Source of the DNA: Nepenthes gracilis
Taxonomy: Eukaryota; Streptophyta; Magnoliopsida; Caryophyllales; Nepenthaceae
Reading direction: 5' to 3'
DNA: 64,000 nucleotides
Assembly (NCBI GenBank): GCA_033239525.1
Contig: BSYO01000033.1
Coordinates: 5,385,501-5,449,500, forward strand
Shown: positions 23,880 through 34,389 of the stretch, in pieces
Numbering within the stretch: the stretch's first letter is position 1
How the letters are laid out: every line of letters starts with the position of its first letter
Notes under the pieces: generated by a model
Seen by the model: only the letters and a program-made list of their open reading frames with translations
Database searches by the model: none
What the model was told of the DNA's origin: nothing
Position numbers and translations under genes: made by a program

Positions 23880-24720
23880 TGGGCCTAAATACCAGTCGTA
23901 AACTCATTCGTCAAAAATGGCAAAACTAGTCAATTGAGAAGTTGATTGCTATCTGAGATGATGTAAAGAAATTTCTGAATGTCGGGTTTATCAGGAAAGT
24001 TCGGTTTCCAAATTGGTTGTCAAATATGGTCATGGTCAAGAAGAGTAACGGGAAGTGGAGGATATGTATTGATTTCACGGATGTCAACAAAACATGTTTA
24101 AAGGACAGCTTCCCACTTTTGAGGATTGATCGGTTTGTAAATTCAACGTCCGGACATGAGTTTTAAGTTTCATAGACGCGTATTCAGATTATAATTAAAT
24201 TCGGATGAGTCTAAAGGACAAGGAGCGCACGTTATTCATAAAAGACCAAAGACATACTGTTATAAAGTTATACCATTCGGGCTAAAGAATATTGGTACTA
24301 CTTACCAACGGCTTGTCTTCAAGATGTTTGAGGCCCAAATTGGATGCAACGTAGAGGTTTACGTGGATTATATGCTCGTTAAGAGCAAAGTGACCAACCA
24401 CCATATTCAAGACCTTGAGGAGACATTCAACATCCTAAGGCAACACCAAATAAAGCTTAATCCCGTAAAGTGTACATTTAGAGTGGCATCTGAAAAATTC
24501 TTAGGCTATATCATTTCACACTGAGGGATCAAAGTAAATCCTGATAAGATCAAGGCCATCACTGACATGAATTCACCTCAGACAGTAAAAGAGGTCCAGA
24601 AGTTAACTGGAAGGATAGCAGCACTTTCTCGATTCTTGGCAAAATCAGCTAAGGAATATTTATTATTTTTTAAGGCTCTAAGGGGAACTGAGGCTAACGG
24701 TTTCTAATGGACGACCGACT
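23880..24720 (+). pseudogene. pol: Reverse transcriptase domain of gypsy pol, catalytic site lost
   Basis: Recognisable RT blocks are NMVMVKKSNGKWRICIDFTD at about 24026-24085, DSFPLLRIDRFV, KMFEAQIGCNVEVYV, then MLVKSKV, HQIKLNPVKCTFRVASEKFL and GYIISH at 24500-24520. These are followed by the connection segment KEVQKLTGRIAALSRFLAKS. The catalytic YxDD box reads YVDY, so its second aspartate is gone. Stops and frameshifts occur at 24140-24300 and at 24522. Confidence 0.88.
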
Positions 24721-24779
24721 ATTACAGACCAACCATGAAGAATGACACCATGGACTTCGTATGGAAGTGAAAAAATTAC

Positions 24780-25701
24780 CAAGTCAATGGGAATCTTACC
24801 CACTAGCCTTACACAGAGTTGAGAGCTTTGCAATTACCTTAACTATTTGTGCAACTGGGGCTTGACATACTCAGACCGTTATCAATTAGCTTCTGGGTAA
24901 AAAAAGTTCATCATTGTCGGGATCAATTACTTCACGAAGTGGGTCGAGGCCGTGCCACTAACTCGGATAATCGAGTAGAACGCCGCAGAGTTCGTCCATC
25001 AAAACATTGTATGTAGGTTTTGTATTCCATAATGTAATATAATAAATAATGTAACCCAATTCACCGGTAAACGGTTTACCAAATATTGTGTAAACCTGAG
25101 GATAAGGTTGATCTATACCTCAGTCGCGTACCTGCAAAGTAACGAACAAGTAGAAGTTACTAACCGCATGATACTACACGGATTTAAGACGAAATTAGAG
25201 CATGCTGGGGGCTCCTGCGTAGATGAACTTCCGTCAGTCTTTTGGTCATATAAAACAATACCAAGAGAACTGACTAGAGAGACGCCCTTTAGCTTATGTT
25301 ATGGGGTTGAGGCAGTCATTCCAATAGAGGTCAGACTGCCTAACCTCTTGGTAAAAATTTTCAACCCGGCAGACAATTCACAAAGGCTTTGAGAGAATCT
25401 TGACATGCTCGAGGAAGCCAGAGACATGGCAGGGCTGCGAACAGTGGCATATTAGCAAAGGATTGCTAGATATTACAATAAAAAGGTGAAGACATATCAA
25501 TTTGAAGTAAGAGATTTAATACTGCAAAGTATTGAGGCCACGAAAAAAAATACCAATTGGAACAAACTTTCTCTAACTTGGGAAAGGCTATTCCGGGTCT
25601 TGACCATCCATTGAAATGAAGCATACAAATTATGCACCCAAGAAGATAAACTAATTCCTCGGACTTGGAATACTTTTCACCTCAAGAAATATTATCAGTA
25701 A
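24780..25701 (+). pseudogene. pol: Integrase domain of gypsy pol, truncated and broken
   Basis: KKFIIVGINYFTKWVEAVPL at about 24904-24960 and AAEFVHQNIVCRF identify the integrase core. The SDNGTQF-type motif reads INNVTQF, so the second catalytic Asp is lost. The Glu-containing block QVEVTNRMILHGF at 25150-25190 is kept. The C-terminal end TWNTFHLKKYYQ precedes TAA at 25699-25701. The HHCC zinc region is absent because RT runs almost directly into the integrase N-part. Several stop codons interrupt the frame. Confidence 0.87.
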
Positions 25702-25904
25702 ACGTGTTAACGATTAGGTAATGTTGATTGTATCATTCGATATGTTTGTATCACGTTTAAATTAATAAAATGAACCATTTTTATTTATTCATTGTCTTGC
25801 ATTTCATTTGAATGCTTATATGTCACTTCGTGAAACTACAAGAGCTAGGTTGTCGCTAAGTCAAATGAAATTTTCCTCTTCACTTGTTCCCATAGCTGCC
25901 CTAG

Positions 25905-26060
25905 AGCAGCTAGCAAAACTCAGTAACATCACCGAGCGGCTCAGAAGATGTTGGATTTTAAAACTCGGACATATCACCAAGCGGCTCGTTAGAAGTTGGA
26001 CTCCCAAAACTCAGTAAGACCACTAAGCAACCCATAAAGTTGAGCCTTGAAACTTAGGGG
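25905..26060 (+). repeat. Tandem repeats of about 45-55 bp downstream of integrase
   Basis: Three or four degenerate units share the pattern AAAACTC.G.A..ATCACC.AGCGGCTC followed by AGAAG.TTGGA. They start near 25912, 25958 and 26008, with a faint fourth near 26045. Tandem arrays in this position are known in Tat/Ogre-type elements. Confidence 0.55.
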
Positions 26061-26899
26061 GTTTAAACGACATGAGTGCGGAGACCTTAGAAGAAGTATT
26101 ATCAGCCAAATATGGTCGTTGGGTTTAGACATCTCACTCATAAGGGAGGGAACACCCTTATGATGTGTTCTAAAAGAGAATTCAGAACTCAGAAACTTCA
26201 TTAATGCAAAGAGGAGCGGCCCACATGAGGTTAAACCCTGAACTTTGGCTCTACACCGAAAGCCCTTAAGCGGCCACAAAACTACAACTCCGTGCCGAGT
26301 GACCCACACACGGTCAAATGAATAGAGGGCTTTAGAAGCTCTTAGTAGAACAGCCACCAAAACCTTAGGAGGCCTAAATGATAGGCGTACAACGACCTTC
26401 TTAGGAAAAAAGAGCACCCTCGGTTAACAACGGTCGATGGGCTAGGACCATGGCATGAAGGTAACGATGCCCCAAGTAGGTTGAGCATCGAGACGATGTT
26501 GTGCGCACTACAGCTTAAGACTCGGAGTCCGACTGCTGAGTCCTTAAACCGCAGTTGGCCCTCGAGTGGCTCCACCAAGCATGGGACAACATCCAATCCA
26601 CTGGACCGAGCATTCCACTACGCGCAAGATGCGATGACATCCTCAGCCGAAGGACGAGTACAGCGCAAGAGGCTCCAGATTCGAGCGTTAGCGACAATAG
26701 CAAAACGGCTTAGCCATTACAAGACAAATTGCAAAGAAAAGAAAATATCTTTTATTCAAGTCAAAAGATTATAGAGGCCTTCTTTAAAAGCTATCTATAC
26801 AAGGGACAAAAAAACCACTATCCTACTGAATTAGGGGGTTCTGCCTCCTCCGAATAGTCGACCAAATGCAAGCGATCGCTAACCCCATCATTACAAAGA

Positions 26900-28970
26900 T
26901 TGAATATTCCCGCCGGAACGTTCGGAGTAGCGATGGAGGCTATTCAGCGACACATGCATATGCCATCCCAAAACCATGCATCCAAAAGTCGAAAGGCCTC
27001 CTTCGAAAAAAACTGGACATGTGAGCCCGCCTCGGCCCACGCACACCGCTCTTGAAAGTCGGCGAGGAGACATTCAGTCGTCTGTAAATGCCCCCTCAAC
27101 TTATGAACTATCTGTCTCAAGGCGGCGATCTCACTCCTCCAACGCTGCTTGGCCTCTCGCTCACCCTCTTCTCGGGCCCCGACGAGACCGCTCGTCGCGC
27201 TGGACGAGGGCAATAAGGAAGAGATAGACCATGTCCAGAGTCTACAGAGGGCAAAGAAAGACAAACTATCTATTAGTTTTGACCAGGGAAAGAACACTGC
27301 AGAGGGAGTCAGTGAACAAAATCTCCTATGTGCCGAGAAAGGACACCATACCTTAACAAAGGTTTCCTCTATGGCACCAGGGGGCTCCTGCCCCGCTCCA
27401 AAATCCAAGAAGCCCGGGGGCTCCGTCTGCCCAATCGTGTCAATCGTCTTACCCTCAGGATCAACACCAACCGAAGTTACATTGATGGCCTCCTCAGGCA
27501 GGATAGCCTGACCAACGGGGACCACGGGGCATCAGCGGACGGTCCAGGCGGCATGCGAGACAGAATCTCGACCTCCTCCATGACATCCGACAGCGCAGTG
27601 GCAAACCCCGAACCGGCTATCTCAGGGGCCTCTATCGATCCTAACTCTACCTCCTTGATGCTGGATGCGAACTCTCCTGCCAAGCGCTCCACCTGCGGTT
27701 CACCAGCAAGGGGCACCTCCTCGATGCCGAACGGAGAACCCGACGCAAACCCCTCACCTAAATGAAGGACAATCACTGGCATGCCATATCCCGCCAGGGC
27801 AACGACTGGAATAGGAGCCTGCTCAGTGGCTTCCCCCAATGGCAATGGCTGTGGCACTCGTGCGAGGGCCGAAGCCGTGGTAATCAGCAACGGAGCAAGC
27901 TTGGCGGACTGGCTCGAAGTGGCCAGCAACGTTGGGGCCCTCCTCCTAGAGGTACCGCCGGCCCCTTTCATCCTCTTTAAAGACACCATGTCCTCTTCCA
28001 AAGAACACTCAAGAGATAGCGACGAATCATCCTGCCCAAGCAACCCCTCGGGTGGCTCCCTTAGGACCAAAGCTCCAGGCTTCCCTTTCTAGGAGACACC
28101 TGCTGCCACCCTGCTAGCCCTATCCCAGTCGACAGCCATGAACATCTCTGGGGTGAGGTAGTACCCCTACTCAGCAAAGGTCTTGATCGCGGCCTCTATG
28201 TCGTTGATAAGTTTTCTCTCCTGCCGCACTTCCTCGTTGCTCATGCTTCTAGAAAAGAACTCGTTGACGGGGCCCCACTCTCTCGAGAATTCCCATTCTG
28301 GAGGGAGCATGAGGAAGAAGTAATAGTTCTTCCAATTCTTCACGGAGTTCGGGTTCGTCCCCCAAAAACTAAACCCTACGTGAGGAGACATAGAAAGCCA
28401 ATCCTCTATTTGGACAAAGCGGAAGATTACCTTTAACGAGCGCGGGCTGAATGCGCCACCGTGAAGTCCGATAAAAATGCACATCGTCACCAGATAATGA
28501 ATGGCGTTGGGATGGAGCCGGGCCACGGGTGCTTTAAGCACCTCAAATAGGACGTGCAGGTCGAGCTCCATGGGAAATCGATGGCCCCCGCGCAAATGGT
28601 GCTCTTACACTGTGATGTAGCCCTCGGGGGCTGCGTTCGCTCTACCGCTCTCTCCAAGAAGAAGAAGGGCCCAGTTTCCAGGAACGTCATACTCTACTCT
28701 CAAGGCGGCGACGACGCTCAGCGTAAGGACTGACTTAATGTCACTGACTTTTTGACGAATCGAGAAAGAAGGAGAGCCTCTCCTTTTCGTTATGTTTGGA
28801 ACAAGCGATGGAAAAGTATTCAACAGTGGAAATGCATGCCCCTTTATATAGACAATATGTGGAAGGCAAAGTGGTGTCGCCCGGGAAAATGCAAAGGACA
28901 CCCTAAATGATGTCCTCGACACGTGCCCGTTCAGCAAAACGCCACAAGTCATTCCATGGCAGCCCATCAT
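26900..28970 (-). pseudogene. Antisense ORF of the gypsy element, Transposase_28-like (PF04195-type), broken
   Basis: On the minus strand a long, GC-richer coding remnant runs opposite to pol. The N-terminal part (28760-28167) resembles plant 'putative gypsy-type transposon' proteins: FPMELDLHVLFEVLKAPVA, RLHPNAIHYLVTMCIFIGLH and NSVKNWKNYYFFLMLPPEWE. It is interrupted by an in-frame stop at 28605-28607. A Ser/Pro/Ala/Glu-rich linker follows (28070-27480) with further stops. After a frameshift near 27525 comes a coiled-coil-like end (KQRWRSEIAALRQIVHKLRG, 27140-27080). A possible intron on the minus strand runs from GTATGG at about 27345 to CTGTAG at about 27243. Function is unknown even in intact relatives. 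Confidence 0.75.
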
Positions 28971-29054
28971 GGCACTTGACAGACTGCCGCCCCACTCACA
29001 CCACAGTCGCCTGCCAGAATCCCAACTATCACGCCCTCAATTAATGTGACGATT

Positions 29055-29816
29055 CTAGCCATCAGGAGAGGCAGTAGCAGCCCTTCCAAAGCACGAAACC
29101 GGGAAAAAAATGGGAGAAGTCGACCAGTGGCCACAGAATACAACGATTTGCCCCCCAGGCTTTATAAGATCGAGAGTCATGAACTCCGTCAGTTTCGAAC
29201 GCATCCTAGCACCTGAATTTTGAGAGTCCAAGAGGCCGATGCGAAAGCCTGGCACGTCCAATGAAGCTATTCTCCGGCTAAGCCGAATACCTTCCTGGAA
29301 TCTCCTTTCTAGCAAGGGACCCAACTCTTCCGGTCGGATTCTCGACCTCAGCTCAGCCTCCTGCCGCGCAAGGACGACGTGTTCCTCCCTGAGCCACACC
29401 CGATATGGCTTGAGCTCCTCCTAAAGACCAACAATTTGGTTTTGAGCCTGCGAGTTGGCGTCGGATAGCTGCGACGCTCTCGCCTCTACCTCCGACCATG
29501 CCTGTTCAAAGTGAGCCGCTCGTGCTCGAGTCCGCTCAACTTCTCCAATAGTAACCTGCACCTAGGCCTCCATGTCCTCCACTTCCTCAAAGACACCACG
29601 AAGCGACGATTCCGCTCCCCAGGCCTTCGACGCCGCGAGAGTTGGGACGCCTCGTCCTGACCCAAAGCCCAAGCAGGTGCCCTCAAAAACCTCATCGGCC
29701 TGATGACAGAAGGCTCCGAATCCCTGTGACGGCTGAAAAAGTTGCATATTCACATGGGAAAGGAAAGACTCCCTTGAAGATCGGAATCCAGCATATCTCG
29801 AGGAAAGACACAACAT
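29055..29816 (-). pseudogene. Second antisense coding remnant, coiled-coil protein, in the gypsy element
   Basis: The minus strand reads as a heptad-rich Glu/Arg/Ala coiled coil broken by in-frame stops: VTIGEVERTRARAAHFEQAW, ASQLSDANSQAQNQIVGL, then WLREEHVVLARQEAELRSRI and RPEELGPLLERRFQEGIRLS. It lies upstream, in antisense order, of the Transposase_28-like N-terminus at 28970. It may be the C-terminal part of a second antisense gene or an older duplicate. It is not obviously similar in sequence to the coil at 27.1 kb. Confidence 0.6.
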
Positions 29817-30102
29817 TTAGCAGCGGGACTCACGTTTGACATGCTAGGCCCTGACAATTGGACGTCCCCAGGCATGAGGGTAGTAAAGACATGTTTGAAT
29901 GGCACACATGCGCATAGTCTAGTGACTTTTAGCGATTCTTTGTACTTGATGCACACATGGGTGATGCTCGTATGCGATCAATGCTGCTATTTTGTGCACG
30001 ATGGAGCATACTGGGTGCTTATGCGCCACCTGTAGTATAATTGCCCACGTGATTTTTAGGACAATTATTGTGAGCCATTTGAACATTCTTTTGGTGGGCT
30101 AA

Positions 30103-31023
30103 TGTTGGGTCCAATATGGAATTGAGCCAAGATTGACTAGGCCCAACTGGGAGAAGGATGTCCATCAGCAAAGAAGCCCAATCCACGAGGGCAAACCTGG
30201 GCATGAGGTGACAAGGCGTGCTGAGCACTAGGCGACGAGACTAATCAGCTTTGCCTGCGTCCCTACCGCAACCGTCGCAGTCTACTAGCACAGGGAACGC
30301 TGGCGAAGGAACTGCCAGCCAATGGAGAATAAGGTCAACGTTGGCCAGCCATGGCGCACACCACCCCAATAGCCTCCCAGCCAATCCAAGAAAGGTCAAA
30401 CGGACCCATGCCAGCCACGCCTAGCACGGCCCCCGCACCACCGCAAGGCGATAATTGACACCGCTAGCCACCGTCAGTGGTCAGCGACCGATGAATCTCA
30501 ACTTGCCACATGTCAGAGATTCCCGCACCTAAGGTCCTTCACCATAGAGCCTACAAATATCCCTTCCTTCAACGGGAAGAGAGGGCTTGACTTCATGCAA
30601 AAAACAGTGACCAGAGATCGAGTGTTGAATCATTCACCCTTCCATCTCGAGGAGCAAGAACTAGCTCCCTTTCCTTGAGCCACTGTCATTTTCGTGACAG
30701 AGTTAGTGAGACACTTTCAGCAGTACAGCCAACGGAGCCCAAACCTTTAAACACATCCCACTCACATTTTCACATCCCTGCATTCTTATCATATTTACCT
30801 TTAGACGTGCATTCCTCCATTTATTACAGAAGATATCTGATTTGAGCGATGAAATGTTTGTGGTGGGATAATCTCCCGCAATCTTCTGACATCTTGCTTA
30901 CAATTTATGGTGTGCAAGTTCCAAGCAAGTAGCGACGGATATCAAATCCGATCCAAATTGACCCGCAGCAGAAAATCGAAAGGCTCTCTAATTCATACAA
31001 CACCTGGAACCAGGAACACATCA
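30103..31023 (+). repeat. 3' LTR of the gypsy element
   Basis: The 921-bp repeat begins TGTTGGGTCCAATATGG and ends CAGGAACACATCA, colinear with 20489-21417. It is preceded by TTTTGGTGGGCTAA, a weak polypurine-tract candidate. Differences from the left copy are mainly C/T and G/A changes. Confidence 0.93.
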
Positions 31024-31028
31024 TTTCC
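31024..31028. repeat. Right target site duplication of the gypsy element
   Basis: TTTCC follows the CA end of the right LTR and matches TTTCT at 20484-20488 at four of five positions. Confidence 0.55.
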
Positions 31029-31412
31029 AAATATGTAAATTTATAGCATACATTGTTTTAGACACTTTTTTTTATATTAATGAATGATAATAGATGTTTT
31101 CCCTATTTGAGTTTTTTAAGACATGATATTTATAATTTTGTCAAGTTATAATTCAAACAACTTGAGTTATATGTTAAATACCAAGCCATGTCGTGACAAA
31201 GAAAAAATTTCAAGGAAGGGTTCATGAGGAAAGATTTCTTAGTAGCCTCGTGTAAAAAAAAACTCATTATCGACGGCATATTTAAAATATTCCTATAAAC
31301 CCTCTAAGGGATAGCTGCTTAGGAAATTTTTTTAAAGGGAACATGAAGTCCCCTCTTAAGAAGGTCCCTTTGGTCACCTTTAATACATGTTACTAAATAT
31401 TTGGGTCTAACT

Positions 31413-32350
31413 TGTTGGGATATCTACCAACAGCTTGAATGAACCAAGAGGAATCACAACGATAATACACAATAGACAAACGATAATCATAAAAATAAAG
31501 ATACAAGACACAAGTAATTTTATATAAAAAATTCTCTTGTCAATAAGAGAGAAAAATTACGAGACAAAACATTCAAAATATCCACTATGTAAAATCGGTT
31601 ACATAAACCCCAAATACAGATTACAAGAACACAATACATTGAATCAGATAAACCCGAATAACAGTGAATACGAGATGGATCGATGTCTACTCACTTTTCC
31701 TCTCTATCTGTCCTTCTCTCACTGACGGCGCTCACTAGTCTATTTTTATAAAGTGATATTTTTGCTCTCTATTTCTCGTCACTTTTCTCTCAATCGCACT
31801 CCCTTTTATAAACCCTAAAGAGAGTTTTGTGGACTTTTTTATTGTGGGCTATTTGGACCAGTTGTCGGTCATCATTTAGTATAAGCAATCCAGTTGCCAT
31901 TTGATCTCGGCAGTCTGATCTACCCTTTGCATTTGCAATTCAATCTCTCTTCGAACTCAATAGTCCGGTAACATTCAGACTCATCAATCTGGTCACCCCT
32001 CAGATTCGGCACTAAGTCGCCCTTTGACATCAGCACCGAGGCACCCATCGGCATCGATGCCTAATCAGCCCTCAACATTGGTACCAGGTCGCCTCTCGGA
32101 ATCAGCACTTGGTCGCCCCTCGACATCGGCACCCGATCACCCTTAGCATCGGTACCTAGTTGCCCCTCAGCATCGATACCTAGTTGCCCCTCGGCATCAA
32201 CATCGAGTCGCCCCTTGGCATCGGTACCATGTTGCGCCTCCTCCACTTACCGCACATGCGAATATTTCAATTCTCACACAAATATTGTACAACTTTTCGA
32301 TGATCATCCGTTTATTACGATACCCACAAAGGAGTGACCAAAATTTAACA
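31413..32350 (-). mobile_element. Candidate solo LTR (probably minus orientation)
   Basis: The block begins TGTTGGGATATC and ends ATTTAACA, so the termini are TGTT...AACA as in LTRs. Near its left end the plus strand reads ACACAAGTAATTTTATATAAAAA. This is the reverse complement of a tract resembling the 3' part of the solo LTR at 36603-37464, which suggests the minus orientation. Flanking 5-mers (TAACT and CAATC) do not match, so the borders or the solo status are uncertain. It contains a minisatellite at 31990-32240. Confidence 0.45.
31990..32240. repeat. Minisatellite of 24-27 bp units
   Basis: About nine units follow the pattern GGCATCGG.ACC.AGTCGCCCCTC. The clearest ones at 32145-32225 have a 24-bp period (GATACCTAGTTGCCCCTCGG and neighbours). 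On the minus strand it translates to a repeating eight-residue unit, which makes a 61-codon open frame that is not a gene. Confidence 0.8.
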
Positions 32351-33950
32351 CAATCTTTATCTAATTAATCATTAGTTCTTCATATAAACACTTATTTTAT
32401 AAAAAAGACTATTAAATAACTATACAATTTACAGTTTGGCGGGATACAGACATGACCTTAAAAATCTTTTAAATGAATAAAATTCATTTAAAACTAATAA
32501 TAAAAGTTTAGTTTCATAAATTTTAAAATGATAAATAAAAAAATTTTATAAATTATATTTTTAGGATTTAGAGTTCACCAAAAAATTTCTTACTATATCA
32601 GAACATTCATAAATTTTAATTATAGTTTCTAATCTCTACCGTACCAAATACCTAAATACTTCATTTATCATACAATTACCTTTACAATAGGCTAGGAAAA
32701 AAATATTGGAAAATTAAAAAAAAAATTAATAATATAATATTTTACCAATTTATTTAAACTTATATAAAAATAAATAAATATTATATCAATCAAACATATT
32801 TTAATAATATTTAATAATATGTATTCTTAATCCTCGACCCGTGCGTTAGATTGAGAATCTAACTGCTCATATTTTAAAATTAAAAATTTTATAAATAAAA
32901 TTTTTAATTATATATATATTATAATAAGGAGGCGCACTGGATGATGAGAAGGGACACGGTCTTGTTGAGAAGCAATGAAGCAATCATATTGAAAAGAGAC
33001 CAAAGCCACGCGTACGGTCGTAACAATCAACCTTATCTCTAAGCTTGGAAGTAAGGACAGGTGGACGCTTTTAGGAACGTGAAAAATGAAAGGTCACAAC
33101 GACCAACGAAATGTAATTATGTTATTTCACATTTATGTGGAGAAGAACTGTATATTATATGATTTTTTTTTATTTATCAAATTCATTATATATTAATTTT
33201 ATGTAATTATATACAAAATTTAAATAGAACTTAAATTAAATTCTCACATAACCTTCATATTTTTATTATATATTGAGTTTAGACTAAAATGTTCATTTAT
33301 TATTATAAACTTTTAATATAAAATAAAACATATATTTTAAATATATATATGTATGGGTCCCATGCGCGACCTGCCAGGCAAACGCATTTATTGCCAAAAG
33401 GCAGGGGCGGCACGAATGTTTATAAAGGATGTGTGTGGCCCTTGGCAAAACGGTGAGTGTCCTAATAAAAATTATTAAAAATATTCAAACTCAATCAGCT
33501 AGTTTTGATTTTAATTTTATATGTAGGTCAATTCTGTTTACGCTAAAATATAAAGAGACAAAAATAAGAGAATTTTTTTTTAATTATCAAAAGAATAAAT
33601 TTAAAAAATAACAACATATAATGATAATTTTGGTAAGTAGAACATAATATAATGGGAATTTTGACAGGTGAAAAAATGAGAATCCTTTTTTTTTTTTTTG
33701 TAATAATATATCTTTAAAATTTGTTATAATATCAATATTTATTAAATATTATATCTAATATTAAAAAAATAAATAAAAATAATTATTAAAAAAGATATTA
33801 TTTAATATTAAATCTAACGGCTTAGATGAGAAAAGTAACCCATCTAGCGGTGGAGAAAAATCTCATCCCTACTTATTAATATAAATTCATAAATAAAATA
33901 ATAAGTTATCAAAAAAATATCCGAACAATATTTTTCCAATATCGCCCATG
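32351..33950. other. AT-rich gene-free region
   Basis: No coding region is supported. Very AT-rich sequence at 32390-32930 and 33120-33950 flanks a more balanced patch at 32930-33110 and another at 33355-33460 (GGGTCCCATGCGCGACCTG, TTTATAAAGG). The patches carry no recognisable gene or repeat border. Confidence 0.55.
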
Positions 33951-33963
33951 AATCACGTGCCCC

Positions 33964-33971
33964 CTATAAAT
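33964..33971 (+). promoter_or_regulatory. TATA box upstream of the 91-aa protein gene
   Basis: CTATAAAT occurs in a sharply GC-richer segment just after a long AT-rich tract, about 140 bp before the ATG at 34106. A pyrimidine-rich leader (34020-34060) follows, as is typical of plant 5' UTRs. Confidence 0.65.
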
Positions 33972-34105
33972 TCTGACATTCTCTGCATCGCTGCTGCATC
34001 CGCAAGCCTCTGATTACAGAGCCTCTCCCTTCCCCTCCTCTTCCCTCTCATCTTCTCCAGTCCGCGTCTATTTTCGATCCGAGGCCTGGAGAAAGAGGAA
34101 AAGGA

Positions 34106-34381
34106 ATGGCAAGTTCGCGAATGGCGAGGTTCGCAACTGAGGTAGCGCCACCGCAGTTTGTCGGCGTCGTGAGGCGAAGGGCATCAAAGATGCTGGACAC
34201 AATTCACGAGGAGGAGAGGGAAGGCAGCGCCTCAGACTACATTTCCACGGATCCAAACACATGTTCTCGTGCGTCTGCCCCCCCTCTTCTCCCTTCCGAG
34301 ACTCCATTTTCAAAGCGCTTCTTACAAGGGATCCAGAGTATCCGATTTCTGGACACTTTAAAAGTCATTGCGTTTACGTGA
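34106..34381 (+). CDS. Small conserved plant protein of unknown function, 91 aa, single exon
   Basis: The frame opens with MASSRMARFATEVAPPQFVG, followed by VVRRRASKMLDTIHEEEREG, a Ser/Pro-rich middle and a C-terminal FSKRFLQGIQSIRFLDTLKV. I recall the N-terminal 'MARF.TEVAPPQF...RRRASKMLDTI.EEER' pattern from small plant proteins annotated as unknown. The pattern has no domain or function that I can name. ATG 34106 is the first in frame after the TATA box at 33964-33971 and the pyrimidine-rich leader, and the stop is TGA at 34379-34381. No signal peptide or membrane segment is visible. The overlapping minus frame (34068-34313) is a shadow. The neighbouring RH1 helicase gene is convergent. 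Confidence is moderate because the C-terminal half is less familiar and an intron there cannot be excluded. Confidence 0.7.
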   Translation: MASSRMARFATEVAPPQFVGVVRRRASKMLDTIHEEEREGSASDYISTDPNTCSRASAPPLLPSETPFSKRFLQGIQSIRFLDTLKVIAFT

Positions 34382-34389
34382 GGCCTCTA

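Larger units (their letters stand above)
20489..31023 (+). mobile_element. Ty3/gypsy LTR retrotransposon, Tat-like layout, degenerate
   Basis: This 10.5 kb element has direct LTRs at 20489-21417 and 30103-31023, both TG...CA. A primer-binding-site-like TTGGCGTCATTTGTGG follows the left LTR. The plus-strand order is gag, protease, reverse transcriptase, (RNase H missing), integrase; this RT-before-integrase order defines Ty3/gypsy. A 4.4 kb region between integrase and the right LTR holds tandem repeats and antisense ORF remnants. Tat-clade plant elements such as Grande and RIRE2 are known for an extra, often antisense, ORF there. Every reading frame is broken and the LTRs differ at roughly 15% of positions by eye, mostly transitions, so it is old and cannot be autonomous. 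Confidence 0.93.

Noticed and set aside
27149..28092. Plus-strand frames of 103-145 codons in the GC-rich part of the gypsy element
   Set aside because: They are shadows of the antisense Transposase_28-like remnant, whose minus-strand translation has recognisable family blocks.
32061..32246. Minus-strand frame with a regular octapeptide repeat
   Set aside because: It is the translation of a 24-27 bp minisatellite; there is no start context, family or conservation evidence.
34068..34313. Minus-strand 81-codon frame
   Set aside because: It is a shadow of the plus-strand 91-aa gene, which has the TATA box, leader and recognisable N-terminus.
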